A program made the position numbers and the translations under genes. Below are positions 34,258 to 46,192 of a stretch of DNA of 64,000 nucleotides, one piece after another. The notes below the pieces were generated by a model. The model searched no databases, was not told the DNA's origin, and was given only the letters and a program-made list of their open reading frames with translations. This stretch comes from Haemaphysalis longicornis. Lineage: Eukaryota; Arthropoda; Arachnida; Ixodida; Ixodidae. Each line of letters begins with the position of its first letter. Within the stretch, counting starts at the first letter, position 1. The stretch is taken from contig CM023449.1 in assembly GCA_013339765.2 (NCBI GenBank), forward strand, positions 18,718,955 to 18,782,954. The letters are read 5' to 3'.

Positions 34258-34837
34258 CCACGATGCTTCGCATCCTCATCAGGGTTCCCCACGGGAAGAT
34301 GGTGTAATTTTTTTAGGTAACCGTTTTTGCCAATTCCAGTAAACCCTATCTTCATGTCGTGCAGAAGCTTGTGTCTAGATATTTTTCTTGGCGAGCATGA
34401 TGTTTGCACCCCTAAGTTATCGCGGATGACAGAGCTTCTTATAGCAAAGTCGAAGTTAACTGAAACAAATCTTGCCGCACGCTACGGTGCCCTATGTAAC
34501 TGTTTTTTCAACACTTCAGTATACGGGTCCCACACTGCACACGCGCATTACAAAATAGGCCGAGATTTCCTTTTTTTTTACAGCAAAGCTGTAAATGGCT
34601 AGGATCCAGCAGATCGTCTCCGGTCCCAGAGCGATGTAGACAGGAATCGCTAGCGAGCGTAGCGCGACGTTGCGGAGCCCACTCAAATCCCCGGAATCGT
34701 AAAACTGCGCGCCACACCCCCCGGGCACGGAAAAAAATCATACAAAATTAAAAAGGTCCTAGGGCCTTCATAGAGCATGCGCCGTGATTACCATACCCGC
34801 GCTATAATAAATTTCTACCCACAATTCCTGGGTGTTT
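34258..34837. other. No gene seen
   Basis: Contains GCATCCTCATCAGGGTTCCC at 34269-34288 and small frames on the minus strand without domains. Confidence 0.35.
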
Positions 34838-34838
34838 T

Positions 34839-35110
34839 GTAGCGTAAGCTACACTGGCCGAGGTTGAGCAGTTTCGCGTGTGCCGTAAGGGCCGCTCTGC
34901 GCAAGCGCGAGGGGCATTGGATTGGATTGGCTTGGCTTTGATTGGACTGGATTGGATTAAAGTGGATTGTGTTGGATTGTGTTGGATTGTGTTGCGTCAT
35001 AGCCGCGGCAGACGCACTGGCGCCGGCGCGTGCCCAGGTGTGCAGTAGCCAAGTCTGACGCTGCGTCGGAGCCGCTTGATAGCCGTTTCACGTGGCTCGT
35101 GAAGAGCCGT
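34839..35110 (+). mobile_element. GTAGCG-type repeat with ATTGG interior
   Basis: Opens with the palindromic GTAGCGTAAGCTAC (34839-34852), then CGAGGTTGAGCAGTTTCGC, an ATTGG-rich stretch (34917-34995) and GCATGCGCGAGGAGCAGTGA. The interior matches 25290-25500 in reverse. The closing TAGCTCACGCTAC boundary is not found. Confidence 0.55.
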
Positions 35111-35639
35111 GTGAGCATGCGCGAGGAGCAGTGACTGGACAGGACTGGACTCTCAGGTAATAACCAGGAACAATGCTCAATCGCAAATTACAAACAAACG
35201 TGTTTTGCTTCGTGCACCCCTTGGACTACTTACCCAGTCAAACCTCACGTTGAGGCTCGGCACCGCAGCTTTGCTGGCCACCCCTCTTCACGGGGTGAAA
35301 GGGCTCCGATTTTTTTTTTTTTCTTTTCATGTTGAAACGCCGCCGTACAAAGCGGTTCACACAGCTGGGAGCGATTTTGTGGGGGAGAGAGTAACATTCT
35401 GTTGCTGCATCCCCGCGCACGCCGTTTAATCATCCTTTGACCTTGAGCCCCCACCGTGATATTGGTACATCAATAGCGCCAAGACGACCGCACCTTCTAA
35501 CTATTGACGCCCAAGGACACAGATATGCAGAGTGACGGCGAGCATGTCGACAGCGAAATACAGAAATGAAGGACGCGGGTAGTGTCGCGCGGATTCTAAC
35601 TACGGCTATGGAACGAAAAAAGAGGAAAAAAATCATGGA
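35111..35639. other. No gene seen
   Basis: T run at 35311-35322. The minus-strand frame covering 35430-35876 is largely SINE reverse reading with no domain. Confidence 0.35.
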
Positions 35640-36360
35640 TTCCTCCGTATAACAGCGATGGTTGAACGCAAAGCTTTCTAGTGAGGGATTTCTAGCATAT
35701 CGTCTGCGTTTGCACTTAGACTCGCAGGTGGTTTGGACTTTGGCTCGTTGGGCTTTGACTTTGACTCGCTTGCGCTGCTGAGCACGAGGCCGCTGGTTCG
35801 ATTCTCGGCCGCGGCGGCCGCTTTTATGATGGAGGCGAAAAGCAAAAACGCCCGTGTGTACGAGATTTCGGCGCACGTTAAAGATCCCCAGGTAGTCAAA
35901 ATTAATCCGGAGCCCTCCACTACGGCGCCCCTCATCGCCTGCGTTGCGTCGGCGCGTAAAACCCTACAATCAATCAATCGACTTTGACTCGCACTCTGTT
36001 TGAACTTTCGATCGCAGTGAATTTGACTTTGACCCTTCGCCATTTGATTTCGCAAGAAGAAGGCTTCGCTTTCAACCATCTTCGTTGTTAGACGGACGGG
36101 TGCATGATATGTCTGACTAATTCATGCACCCCTCTCCAAATCTGAACTGTTTCGGCCATGTCGAAATGGAGGAACTCGATAGACGCCGGCTTCGTATCGC
36201 GGAGGACCCAGGTTCGATTCCGGCCACGGAGAGCGTTTTTTTTTCCCCTTTCACTTACCCCACGGTCATCATCATCGTCGGCGAAAGTTGGCTTTCCTGC
36301 AGTGCGTTTTCGACGCGACGTACGCCGTGAATGAGACATTGAAAGCTTCTCTTTACAACG
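35640..36360 (+). mobile_element. Composite repeat: TTTGACT block plus tRNA-like SINE, carrying a nested SINE
   Basis: The TTTGACT-rich block (35640-36095, without the nested insert) ends with AAGGCTTCGCTTTCAACCAT. The tRNA-like unit follows at 36150-36360: ATAGACGCCGGCTTCGTAT, B box GGTTCGATTCC, then a GTTGGCTTTCCTGCAGTGCG block. The same order occurs at 50746-51175 and on the minus strand at 21241-21770, so the two parts probably form a single larger element. Confidence 0.65.
35757..35992 (+). mobile_element. Ruka-like SINE nested in composite repeat, 13-bp TSD
   Basis: The body (35770-35979) runs from GCTGCTGAGCACGAG through the B box and conserved core to (AATC)n. The flanking GACTTTGACTCGC at 35757-35769 and 35980-35992 is a target-site duplication. 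The A box is lost by 5' truncation. Being nested, it is younger than its host repeat. Confidence 0.85.
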
Positions 36361-38042
36361 GCGTTGTAATGCAACCAGGCAGCGACCCCAAAATGGAAAG
36401 CCCCAATGGAGAGCAATCGCGGCAAAAACAAACGCGTGATGCCGACCATCATCGTGACCAAAAAGGTGACTTGGAGGAGGACGAAGCACGAGTCGTACAA
36501 TCCGGAAATGCCGGTCATCGCAGGGAGCGAAGAGCTCAGACGGTGAACAAGTCCAGGTTATACGCGCGCACGGCACTAATGTCACCGTCAAATAACGTGC
36601 CCACGCCAATCATCATAAACAACTACGAAAGCACCCTCGCGAGAAGTACTCTCGAGGAAAGTTTGTAACGGAATCATCATTACTACTGTAACACCCATCA
36701 CCATAATCATTTGTACTGCAGCCCTCATCATTATCCACAATGCTGGTCTCGGGAAAGCCGAGCCACAGTGTCAGGGGAGGTTAAAAGAATACGAACTGAG
36801 CGCACAGCCTCCGACGCATGCTGCACCATCTGGCAGCGAATTCAGTAACTGCGCACATGCGTATTTCTTCAGGAGTGATTGGGAGTGCGGCCTACTTTCA
36901 TGGGAAATGCTCAATCAAGAAGCTACGCCGGTCATTAATTTTAAGGCGCCCTTTCACGTGGTGTCGCCACCGAGTAGGATAATGTTTGAAGGGCGACGTG
37001 CAAGCTGCAATCAGCCTGCTGTCGCTTGGTTCCCGAATATAGTGGATAACAGACACGCTGGCATGGCCGGGGCTCGCTTGCTGACGCACACGCATTTAAA
37101 TTTGAAGCGCTTGCCTGAGGAAGATGAGAAAGAAGGAAGGAAAACTTCAATACGGAAATCTCTCTGCTTGTTTGAGCGTGTCTATAGATATGAAGGTTTT
37201 CTTTCAACAGCAGTACAGGCTAGACCAAAACGTGCGCCGTGTGCTTTCTCAGACACTGCCTTCACTAAGCAGAGGTGTGACGAGTTGTGTAGTGTCGCTT
37301 TACTCCCTCACACGGTTTTTCGATTCAACATTCAATATTCAATAAATTTCTTCTAGGCCGTACCCGCCCAGTTCCCAGACGTTGCCTTTTGTGGTGATCG
37401 CGTTACATTTACCAAGATGAAAATGAATGTTGTTACCCGACCTTTGCGTTTCGTTGTTAGTTCTCGGGCGCGCAGAGGGGCCACTGAACTCCCAACAGGC
37501 GAAAAAATGGACGACATCCCGCCCTGAGAAAGTGGATGCCCAGCGCAGCTGCTCTAAACGACTACGCATTAAGTGTTCCTCGTTGTCTAGGCGGTCCTGC
37601 ACTCGGCTTCTCTGGCAGCAAATCCTGGGTCCTGATGCACGCGCTCGGCGTCTTGGGCGAAGACTGCTGGGTCCTTCCTATCCTGAAGCGTGCGCTAGCC
37701 CTGGAATGACGTCGTCAACCCCCATCCGCTTTCGAGGGCGGCTGTGAACTTAATTTTTACCAGAACACATGGGGAGTCCCATTGTTCACCGGCGCCTTAT
37801 TATTCATCATGCGGTTTCGATTCTTGTTTTGTGCGGTTTTCTTTTTCTGCACGACTACTGAGCTCTATGCTGCACGCCTGATTAGCCTGACGCATGCGCT
37901 CGGGCGTCTCGGGCAAGACATCCTGGGGACATTTCCAGGAACTCCAACCCGCCTAACCCGGCACATGGTAGCCCCAGGTCATCGCACAGGCCATCCGCCT
38001 GATATTCATCGGCGGACGCATGGTCCTCTTTACAAGCAGCCA
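36361..38042. other. No supported gene; unassigned hydrophobic frame
   Basis: A minus-strand frame around 36360-36518 is hydrophobic and unrecognised. A ~55-bp block at 37632-37685 recurs at 37888-37940 (shared ACGCGCTCGG-like and GGGCGAAGAC-like strings). No other structure seen. Confidence 0.3.
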
Positions 38043-39438
38043 TTGGGGCCCTATTCTCGACTGCACAAATTCCCGGGAAATCTGAGAATTTGCCGGAAGT
38101 CTTTTCTGATTGGCTTTCAATGTTGGTCACCTGCGTCCGGTTGACAAAGCGGTTGTGTGTGATGTCGTCATTTTGACGCTTTATGATGTTTAGGGGCACC
38201 AGTTCTGAAGTTTGCCTTATTTCTCTGTACTGAAAGCACATAATTCTTGGCCGGCAATGAAAAACCATACTAAAAGCCCCAGACATGACAACGTAGGCCT
38301 GTCTTTGCTATTCGACAGCAATTCATGTAATACATGCCCTCTTTGTGATTGGCTGAAAAGGCGTGACGTAATTTAAACAGTTGGTGGGAACGATTACGTC
38401 ATGCATTGGCAACTTCAGCCTGCGTAAAAGGGATGTAATGTTACGTAACAGCTTGAAAATGGCAGCTGCTTTTGTCGCAAAATAGGGCAAAAAAATTGCC
38501 CCGGCTTTCGGCGCCGCGAAATGTCCGCGAATTTGCAGCAGGCGCAGTTTCGCATGCACGCGGTTTGAAGCATGTTTTCTACCGAAACAAATTATAGTTT
38601 CAACTGTTTCCAAGTCAGCGATCGACGGAGCATACAAATAACGTGCAGTATTTTTCTTTTATGTTTGGCAATAAAATAAAAATTAGTTGCTTGGCGTAAC
38701 CGCAACATAAGAGGGCAGTACAAGCCTCTCCACGACAAAGAGAACCCAAGGCATGGCATTTGTCCACGCACCTCCAAGTAAGCTGCTGGGTCACATGATC
38801 GAACTCAAGAGAAAAAATAACAAATAAAAGTGACTATTTGGTTCATTACAGCGCTGATTGAAGTCGAGATTGACGAATGAGTGAATCGGCGACATCGGTG
38901 CGGTGCTCTTACGTGTCATACAAGCGATGGTCGCGGCCGTCTTTTTCTATGACCACGCCATAAGCTTGTCACATAGCAGCAGACGATGGCGTGGCGGCGG
39001 TGACGGCCGGGAACGTGATAACGCAACAAAACTTGCATTGAAGCGGAGATCCCAGCTATGTTACTAACAGCGATTGAAATAAATAATTAGATACGGCAAA
39101 AAAAATGTGTGATGTTCTTTAGCTCGACATACGCCTTTCGCTCGCTTTTGGATTAAAGTCACTCGATCGCCTTGTGGTGTTGACGCCAATTTTGACCTGC
39201 AGAAATGTTTCTCTTGGCAGCTACCGTCTTAATTTTTATAGTACATGCCAAGTGTTTTTATATCTTTTATGCACAATATTCGATACCTTGGTTGTGATCT
39301 TTATGAGGTGAAGCGTCAGATTACACTGCATGTCGTCAGAGCTATACGGGCAACACGTCACTGATTGCTTACGTTGTGCTTACGCAAAAAACATGGCGAA
39401 TTTCCCGGGAATTTGTGAAGTCGAGAATAGGGCCCTTG
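38043..39438. mobile_element. 1.39-kb non-autonomous DNA transposon with 36-bp TIRs
   Basis: Left end 38046-38081 begins GGGCCCTATTCTCGAC. The reverse complement of the right end 39400-39435 matches it over 36 bp with one mismatch. TTG on each side (38043-38045 and 39436-39438) fits a 3-bp target duplication. Frames inside (38323-38637 minus) show no transposase, so it must be moved in trans. A 3-bp duplication would fit PIF/Harbinger or a similar superfamily, but the usual TWA target is not met. Class assignment is inference. Confidence 0.75.
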
Positions 39439-39934
39439 GACTTTCCTGCTGAGACTGGCCTATATATACAGCATTCTGTAGTGCATGAAGCCGCTTGCCT
39501 CCCGTCACTTTTTTTTACTTCCATTTTTTTATGCCCTGTGGTAAAATGGCGTAATAAAAAACGGCTGGCTCCTGCCTGGTTTTTTTTTTTTTTTTTTTTT
39601 TTACAACACGAGATCTTCCGACCAACGAAAGGCTAACAGCTTCGCTGCAAAAATTATGAGCCATTGCACTCTGGGAAGGTGGACGACCAGCGGTGATCTG
39701 ATGACACAGAATTTCGAACAAAAGATTCCATCTCTTGACGGAATCCGCGGTGCGACAAGCCGTTTTCACAAAGGCGAAATTAAGTAAGTCCTAAGGTGGC
39801 TAGGATTTGTTGTTGCAACAGGCTTTCACTATTTCAGGCCAGTTGCACGGGTGATACGTGCTGTGCTGCTATTTTTGTTTGACCCTATTTTATGAAATAA
39901 ATAAATGGGAAATGATCCCGTTATTCCCTGCTTT
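39439..39934. other. No gene seen; poly-T run
   Basis: T homopolymer at about 39580-39602. The block AACAGCTTCGCTGC at 39628-39641 is a small inverted form of the AGCGAAGCT motif seen elsewhere (for example 43333 and 63844). Confidence 0.4.
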
Positions 39935-40312
39935 TTAAAGCGAAAGCTTTCTTTGTTGGGCAGATGGCGTCCTGTGAAAAAACTAATGCATTTCCCCGTA
40001 GGCTGGTTGGTCGACCGAGAAGCTCCAATGAGATCTCTGCAGACACACGGCGCGCGCGTGAAACCGGGCTTCCGTTTTGTCAAAACGGTTACTTGAAAGT
40101 GACGAAAAAGAAACGGTTCTAGATAAGAGTATCATTCATGAAGAAGGAGTACCATGGTATATTTTTACCTCATAAATCACGTATCGGTGTACATTTAGAT
40201 CGTTCGTGGATGCGTTTACTTAGTGGGCGAAAAATGGTCTCATGGGTTCGTTCTTCGTTTGTGATTTGGGTCTTTGAAGGTTTGACGTTCGATTGGACGC
40301 ACTTTTAGCAAA
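39935..40312 (+). repeat. Dispersed ~370-bp repeat, copy 1
   Basis: Aligns with 56598-57005 throughout. Shared landmarks include AACGGTTCTAGATAAGA, CGTATCGGT, ACATTTAGATC and ATGGGTTCGTTCTTCG. No coding potential is seen. Unknown family. Confidence 0.7.
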
Positions 40313-40360
40313 TGTTTCGACGCACTTTAGACGCACTTTTGATGTCAGAAAGCTTTCGCT

Positions 40361-40474
40361 CTTGGTGAATAAACACGGGCTTTGCACGAAAAAGACAAAC
40401 CCACACAGGAAGGACGGGACGAGCGCATTCTGTGTGTTGTCTTTTTCGCGCAAAGCCCGTGTTTATTCGCCAAG
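40361..40474. repeat. Foldback with GGACGAGCGC core, copy 1
   Basis: Arms 40361-40398 and 40437-40474 are inverted complements with two mismatches in 38 bp. The 38-nt centre contains GGACGAGCGC (40417-40426) and an inner CCACACA/TGTGTG pairing. It lies about 50 bp after the repeat at 39935-40312. The same core sits at the centre of the foldback at 57944-58063, but the arms there are different. Confidence 0.85.
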
Positions 40475-43347
40475 ATGCACCAACTCGCACAAAAACAAGT
40501 TCTCCTTTCGCTCTTCTCTCGAATTTTCTTAGGTAGGGACAGTAAAGCTTTACTCGTGAATGCACATACGTCAGCAAGCCAGTCTCTTGCTCGTGTGCCT
40601 TTTATCTACTATATTTGGGATCCAAGCGCGCAACAAGCGTATTGCAGCTTGCACGATACCTTTCCACCCCCGTCTTGCTCAGTGGTGACCCAGTGCAAAA
40701 AGGCGCCTCGAAATAAATGACCCGTGTCGCTTGTCATCTACCATTTCCTTTAATAATAGGCTACACTCTCAGATGCTCTGAAAGAACTGCGCATGCGCGC
40801 AGTTCACCGGCTTTGCACCCGAACGGTGCAGCATGCGTCGGACGCCGTGTGCGCCCCTTTGTTCATCTTACTTTTGATCCCCCTGTACAGAATGAATCAG
40901 CCACTCATTGCGGCAAAACGTCTCGTGCCGTCTCTCTCTTTACCGGCATACGCTCTGCAAGTTCTTCGAAGATGAATTCGGAATCTTGTCGTCTGCGGCA
41001 GGTTGTATTTTCGGTCTGTCGTCACAAAAGCGAAGGCTGCATAGCCCGTAATGCAACACACAATCCTTGCGATTACAATAAATGTCGAAAAGACGTACCG
41101 CTTCAGGCTGTGAAATATGTTTCATGCCTATCTCAACCTACTTGCGAGCAAATTAAGTTTTTTTTTCTGCAAGTTCAGGCACACAGACCACGGATAACAT
41201 GCAAGCCGAACCGAAATAACTTGGAATGAGTGCGTATAGCGTTTAGATGACATTGTCATTTTTATGGGCTAGTATTCAGGTTACACCAGTATATGAACGC
41301 ATTGTGTGTGCTTGCGTGTGCCATAACTTGTTCAACTTTAGCATTCTATATGCTACACAGCGGCAGTCTCGAAAGCAAGCCATGACTGGCCTTTAGTTCA
41401 CGTTCCCTCATTACAAACATGTCTCATTAAAAAGGCTAAGGCTGGCAACCTTGTGCGGACGAAGCCCCGCGGAACTCACTGACGACGCGAGATATACTTG
41501 CAAACATGGAGGAAGAAAAATGTTAGGAGGGAGCATGACGTCAGGCGGCCCAGCTTCGACAAGCCAACCTCCTCTGAAGCTGCTTTCTCCTCTCCTCGGG
41601 CTCCTCCCGCGCAATGCATTATGGAAAATCCACCACGCTCAGGCCCGTGGTAGCATTTAGTGACTCCGGCTGGCTGCCGGTGGAGGTGGAGGCGAGCGCC
41701 GTCGCCGAAGGCGCAGTACAAGCAGTACAAGATTGTTCGCCAGCGTTGCGCTCCAAGCTTCGTATCGTGGAAGTACTGCCCAGGTGTGCTGTGACGATTG
41801 CGTTTGGCATTCTGCTAAGTTATCGCGCGTAACGAGTGTCGTGTCGGCGGGGAGGTGGTGAGACTAGCTTTGGTTTCGCTCGCGCGCGTTTTTGCCTACG
41901 TTCGCCTCTTCGGTGCTCCGGCGTGGTGGTACGTTTTTATCTACTTCAGTGCACTGGAAAACAATTGTTCAGAACCCTTATGTTGGGTGTGACCACCTCG
42001 CGTCGCAAGCAGTACGGCTGTTTGTCCGCTGAAGACCGCTCGATCGGTGTGATACGTACACGAAAAAAAAAAAAAAACGAATGCTAGATTACGCCTGGGA
42101 GGGACCTTGCTGAATTGTGGACTGACTGCGCCTTGGCAATAAATGGTTGATTACCTAGAATGCCTGATCTTTTCAACTTTGCCTGAGCGGCAAAGTTGAA
42201 AAGATCATCTACACTTCTGCACGCGGCGGCGGCACACAACTCTCCGACTGCGGCGTGAACTTCGACGGGTCCGAGAGCTCGAGTAAACAAAGATGTTTTC
42301 TGCCTCTCCTGTCCGACCACTTTGCCCGCACGATCAGGCCGCTGCGCGTTTCGGGTTGCAGGCAGAGCTGCGCGCAACGACTCGTCACCGAAACTCGAAT
42401 ACGCGGACGGCCCGGCAACCAAACGGATAGACGCACGCACGCAGCGTCGGCGAAGGGCCACATGAGGCGCAAAGAACTACCGCTTGCCTGTCACGTGAGT
42501 AGAACATCTCCCATCAGTCTTTCCTTTTTATTTTTTATGACTAGGCTTCACGATTGTCACGTGACGCTCCCTCCTAAACTTTTCTTTCCTCCATGCTTGC
42601 AAATGTCTGCCCGCGCAATCAGGCGCACAAGTACCGCCGCAAATAGTCTTGCCTTGACCTAGCCGATTTCACTGAATGTAGTAATCGCACGCAAGCGACC
42701 GCTTATAGCCCAGCGGCCGCGGCGTATCGCCCGTGCCCTCGTTTGGCGGGATCATTGGAGGTGCGCTTGCGCATTGTCGAGCAAATGCACCGACACGTCC
42801 CCTGGCTTTATCTGACACAGTGTAGCCTTCGATCTCACCGCTGCTTGCACCGGAGAGCCCAATGCACGTGAACAGCCGTTCTCCTCACAACCTCAAGCGT
42901 TGCCCCAAACGCGTCTCGCGCAATCTGCGCCGCCACCTATATAATCGGTCCCACCATTGCATGTAGGTTGCGACACCAGCGGAGCTTTGATTTCCATACT
43001 GCCGAACGACCGATTTGCCCAATCAATCAAGTAGCGGAAGCTTAATGTTGGCCGTTCTGTCTCGCTTGTGGCTGAATGTGCCGAGCAGGCTTTTACGTCG
43101 TTTTTATGCGCTCCCCGTGGCCTAGTTCCATTTGAGCCAAAGGTTAATAGCTGTAAAAACCAAACGGCACATGCAGCCGAATAGCGCGCGGACACGCTCG
43201 AACGCCCAAATAGCCTGCGCTTGCGCAAGGGAAGTGTTGCGTTGCTTGCGTTTGAGAAAACATGTCGTGAATACTTTATCATTGAGGAGCTCCACGATTA
43301 CCAGGCTACGCTTTCCGTCCTCTTTTCTTTGCAGCGAAGCTGATTAG
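40475..43347. other. No supported gene
   Basis: The longest frame (170 codons at 40717-41229, plus) has no recognisable domain and overlaps minus-strand frames. A short inverted repeat, ATCTTTTCAACTTTGCC and its complement, lies at 42168-42208. GC-rich stretches around 42200-42480 carry opposed frames only. Confidence 0.35.
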
Positions 43348-44103
43348 AGCTCGGCCCTCCTAGATTTTTCATGCTCGTCAACAAACCTGGATGAACAGAT
43401 TTCAGAGCCGATGTATAAGGTTGATGATTTGGAAAATAGGGGACGGCGAAACAACCTAATCGTTTATGGTTTAGAGGAGCCTAACAAAGAGACGTACGAG
43501 CAACTAAAGGCGAGAGTTAAAGATAACATTTTTCATGGAATACTGGGTGTAACCGCGAGCGGTATTGGGAGGTGTCACAGGCTTGGATGAAAAACTTCTG
43601 AAAAATCTCGACCCGTTATCCTGAAGTTCGTTGACTACCGGGAAAAAATCGCATTACCAGAAGCTTCCCCAAAACTAAAGGACACCAATTTTTCACTCTC
43701 TGATGACTTTTCCAAGAGAAATCGGGAAATTCGTGAACAGTTATGGAGGAGTGCAGCTCAAGAAAAGAAGAAGGCGCTAAGGTCAAATTACTCTTCGACA
43801 AGAGTAGACGGTGTACTCTTTGGTTGGAACGAGGAAAAGGCGACACGGTTTAGGCTGAATAAGAAAACTGCACGACAACGTAGCACTAGAAATCAGTCAT
43901 TAAAAATAATAAACGTCAACTGCAGGAGTGTGATCAATAAAGCTACTTTGTCAATTCACATTGAAGTTGTAAACGTTGCCGAATTTCCTACTACTGTCAA
44001 TACACGGGCATCTACTGGAGAAGTGCAGCTACAAAAAACGGCTGCAACTCTTCTGTTATCGAAACTTTCCCAACAGAAATTACATCACAATTTCTCACTG
44101 TAA
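43348..44103 (+). pseudogene. LINE ORF1 and start of endonuclease, one internal stop
   Basis: A single frame of 251 codons from 43348 to 44103 is broken only by TGA at 43588-43590. It reads LENRGRRNNLIVYGLEEP, then HRLG, stop, RPVILKFVDYREKIALPEAS, DDFSKRNREIREQLW and RVDGVLFGW. This is the RNA-binding ORF1-like domain found in CR1- and L1-type non-LTR elements. About codon 186 it passes into LKIINVNCRSVINKA, resembling the first motif of the apurinic endonuclease of LINE ORF2 proteins. The endonuclease then degrades, so the element is truncated at its 3' side or frameshifted. Fusion of both parts in one frame may be secondary. Clade uncertain (CR1/Jockey-like favoured). Confidence 0.75.
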
Positions 44104-44549
44104 CAATTCTGCCGTTACGCCGAGTTTGCTTGTCGTAGTTAGATTACGTCATAATACTTCAGAATATTTGCGCGATGACATAAATACATGATTAGCATTC
44201 CTTGATCCACGAAGTGGTCTTTTCTTTGCACATTTTCCCGCCTCGAATCATCTCGGGCTTATATGCGATTCTTTAGGAGCGGTTTCCTTGAAAAATGGAA
44301 TGAATGAATGAAGGAATGAATGAATTTATTGTGCCTCTCCCGGGCGCTGCAGACTACGGAATGGGAAAGAAAAACGAGAAAGACCGGCACAAAGTGTGAA
44401 ACTAATGCGTTTTTATTTTCTTTGCGAAATATGTACAAAAATAGCCCGAAAGCACGAATTACCGCTGAGCGTATTTATTGGATGATAAACAGTTTTATTA
44501 CAGCGAGGCTTTCTCGGTCGCACTGATGGCGCAACAGGAACTCACTGCA
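44104..44549. other. No gene seen
   Basis: Short GAAT-rich run at 44298-44325. No domain recognised. Confidence 0.35.
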
Positions 44550-44935
44550 GGAAAGCCATCTTTACACAATGGGAAAACACGTGATTATGATGATTATGAT
44601 GATGATGATGACGACGACGACACAAGAAAAAGACGCTTCCCGTGGTCGGAATCGAACCTGGGTCCCTCTTCGCGTTATGAAGCCGACGTCTATGGTATTG
44701 CGCCATTTCGAAACGGTCGACAATGGCGGGGGCGGAGGGGATGGAGGGGGAAGGAGCGCAGCTTTTTCCTGAGGGATTTGTTTGCTGTCGCCTGAGTTTA
44801 GACTTAGACTCGGAGGCAGTTTGCACTTTGATTTTTGACGCTTGGACTTTGATTGCAGCGGCTTTGACTTGGGCACTTTGCAGTTTCATCTTCGCAAGCA
44901 AAAAGGATTCGCGTTTACACAGAAATAAATAAATA
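44550..44935 (-). mobile_element. tRNA-like SINE (minus) beside a TTTGACT block (plus)
   Basis: The tRNA-like part (44625-44705 on the minus strand) has GGTTCGATTCC and GTAGACGTCGGCTTCATAA, followed by a (GAT)n-type tail seen at 44576-44622. The TTTGACT block at 44800-44880 is oriented opposite to that expected from the other composites, so this copy is rearranged. Confidence 0.6.
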
Positions 44936-44999
44936 AATGAATATTTTCTTCAGCTTTAAGCGTGTGTTCGCGAATTCCAGCTCGGGCTGCAGTCTTGAG

Positions 45000-45440
45000 T
45001 TAAAGGGACCCTGCAACACTTCGCTCAACTTTTTTCTAAATCCTTAATGCTTTCAGAAGAAAGTCAACAAACACGTCCAGTACTTAGAGTAGGAGGCCAC
45101 AAAATACTTAGCCGGAAATTACTGCTCAATGCCTATAAGATAAGTTCGAAACTTGCTCAAGAAAATGTTCTTTCTTTCCTAGTCTTGGCGTTCTTCGAGC
45201 GCTCTATTAACGTCATAGAGTGTGTAGAGGCCATTGGCTGGCTTTCCTTCGGTTGCAGCCATAAACGCATTCGATATCCACCTAAAGAAGGCCACAAAAG
45301 CAAAGCAGAAACGTATCTGCTGGGACGAGCGGATCACGCAGTGCCGTTCCATGCGAGCGATAACTATAGCTTTTGCAGCGCTTCCAGACGCGAAGGAAAG
45401 AGTGAAAGTGTTTAACGGTAGTGTTGCAGAGTCCATTTAA
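45000..45440. mobile_element. TTAA-flanked MITE
   Basis: The left end is TTAAAGGGACCCTGCAACAC (45000-45019). The right end, read in reverse, is TTAAATGGACTCTGCAACAC (from 45440). TTAA at both edges is the signature target of piggyBac-type transposons. The 433-bp body holds no transposase, and the small opposed frames inside are by-products. Confidence 0.7.
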
Positions 45441-46192
45441 CAGCATGCCTAAAGGAGTTCCACGCGTGCGCCTACCCCGTGGCGCAGTGCCATCGATCAC
45501 GCCGAGATGACCGTTGGTCAGCTGGTCATCGCCTCAGAACGCCAAGCGGCTCTCTCCACACTTTTTATCCCGACGCAAATGCGTCAGCATGCGAGTGATG
45601 AGCGCACGACCACTCGATTCTCTCTCAAACAACATCTGCAGATCACGGAGATACGCCGCGTGGTTTTAGAGAGGTTCCTCAGGCACGGGTCAACACCAAC
45701 GTCCCCTGCCAGTGGGGAGCCCCTCCTTGCTGCCTTGATACTCATATAGACAGGACTCCCCCCTGACGCCTTTTGTCAGTGGTGCCACTGTGCGGACGTG
45801 TTTGTTCAGCGCGTCGCCCGAGACCTTGCAGTTGAACTGTAAACGGTGCTTCTGCGGGCGCGGCGTCCTCAGCTGCCGGCCAGAGTGTGGACACACGTGC
45901 TACCGTTTGCGCTTGAAATGGCGCTACAAACGAGTAAGGATAAGAAAAGAGAAAAGCAAAAGCGAGACGACAAAACCCAAACAAAGTTTAGGGAAGCACA
46001 AAGGTTATTTACCCGAACAAAATTAAAGCCGTTCCACTCAACGTGAAAGCTGTCGGAAATGCAGAGCAGTGATTCGCCATAATGGGCTGCACCGCCGTTA
46101 TCCGCGTACTGCTACCGCCCCCATGCAATTCAAATTTCCCGCCTTCGCAGTGCTCGCGCACCCCCTGCCTGAAACTGCGCCAGGGGGAGTTC
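45441..46192. other. No gene seen
   Basis: Small frames only. Lysine-rich run near 45940-46000 reflects an A/G-rich stretch. Confidence 0.35.

Noticed and set aside
36255..36518. Hydrophobic minus-strand frame as a membrane protein exon
   Set aside because: Partly the reverse reading of the tRNA-like SINE. The remainder is unrecognised and has no splice evidence.
40717..41229. 170-codon open frame
   Set aside because: No domain, no compositional support, overlapped by opposite-strand frames.
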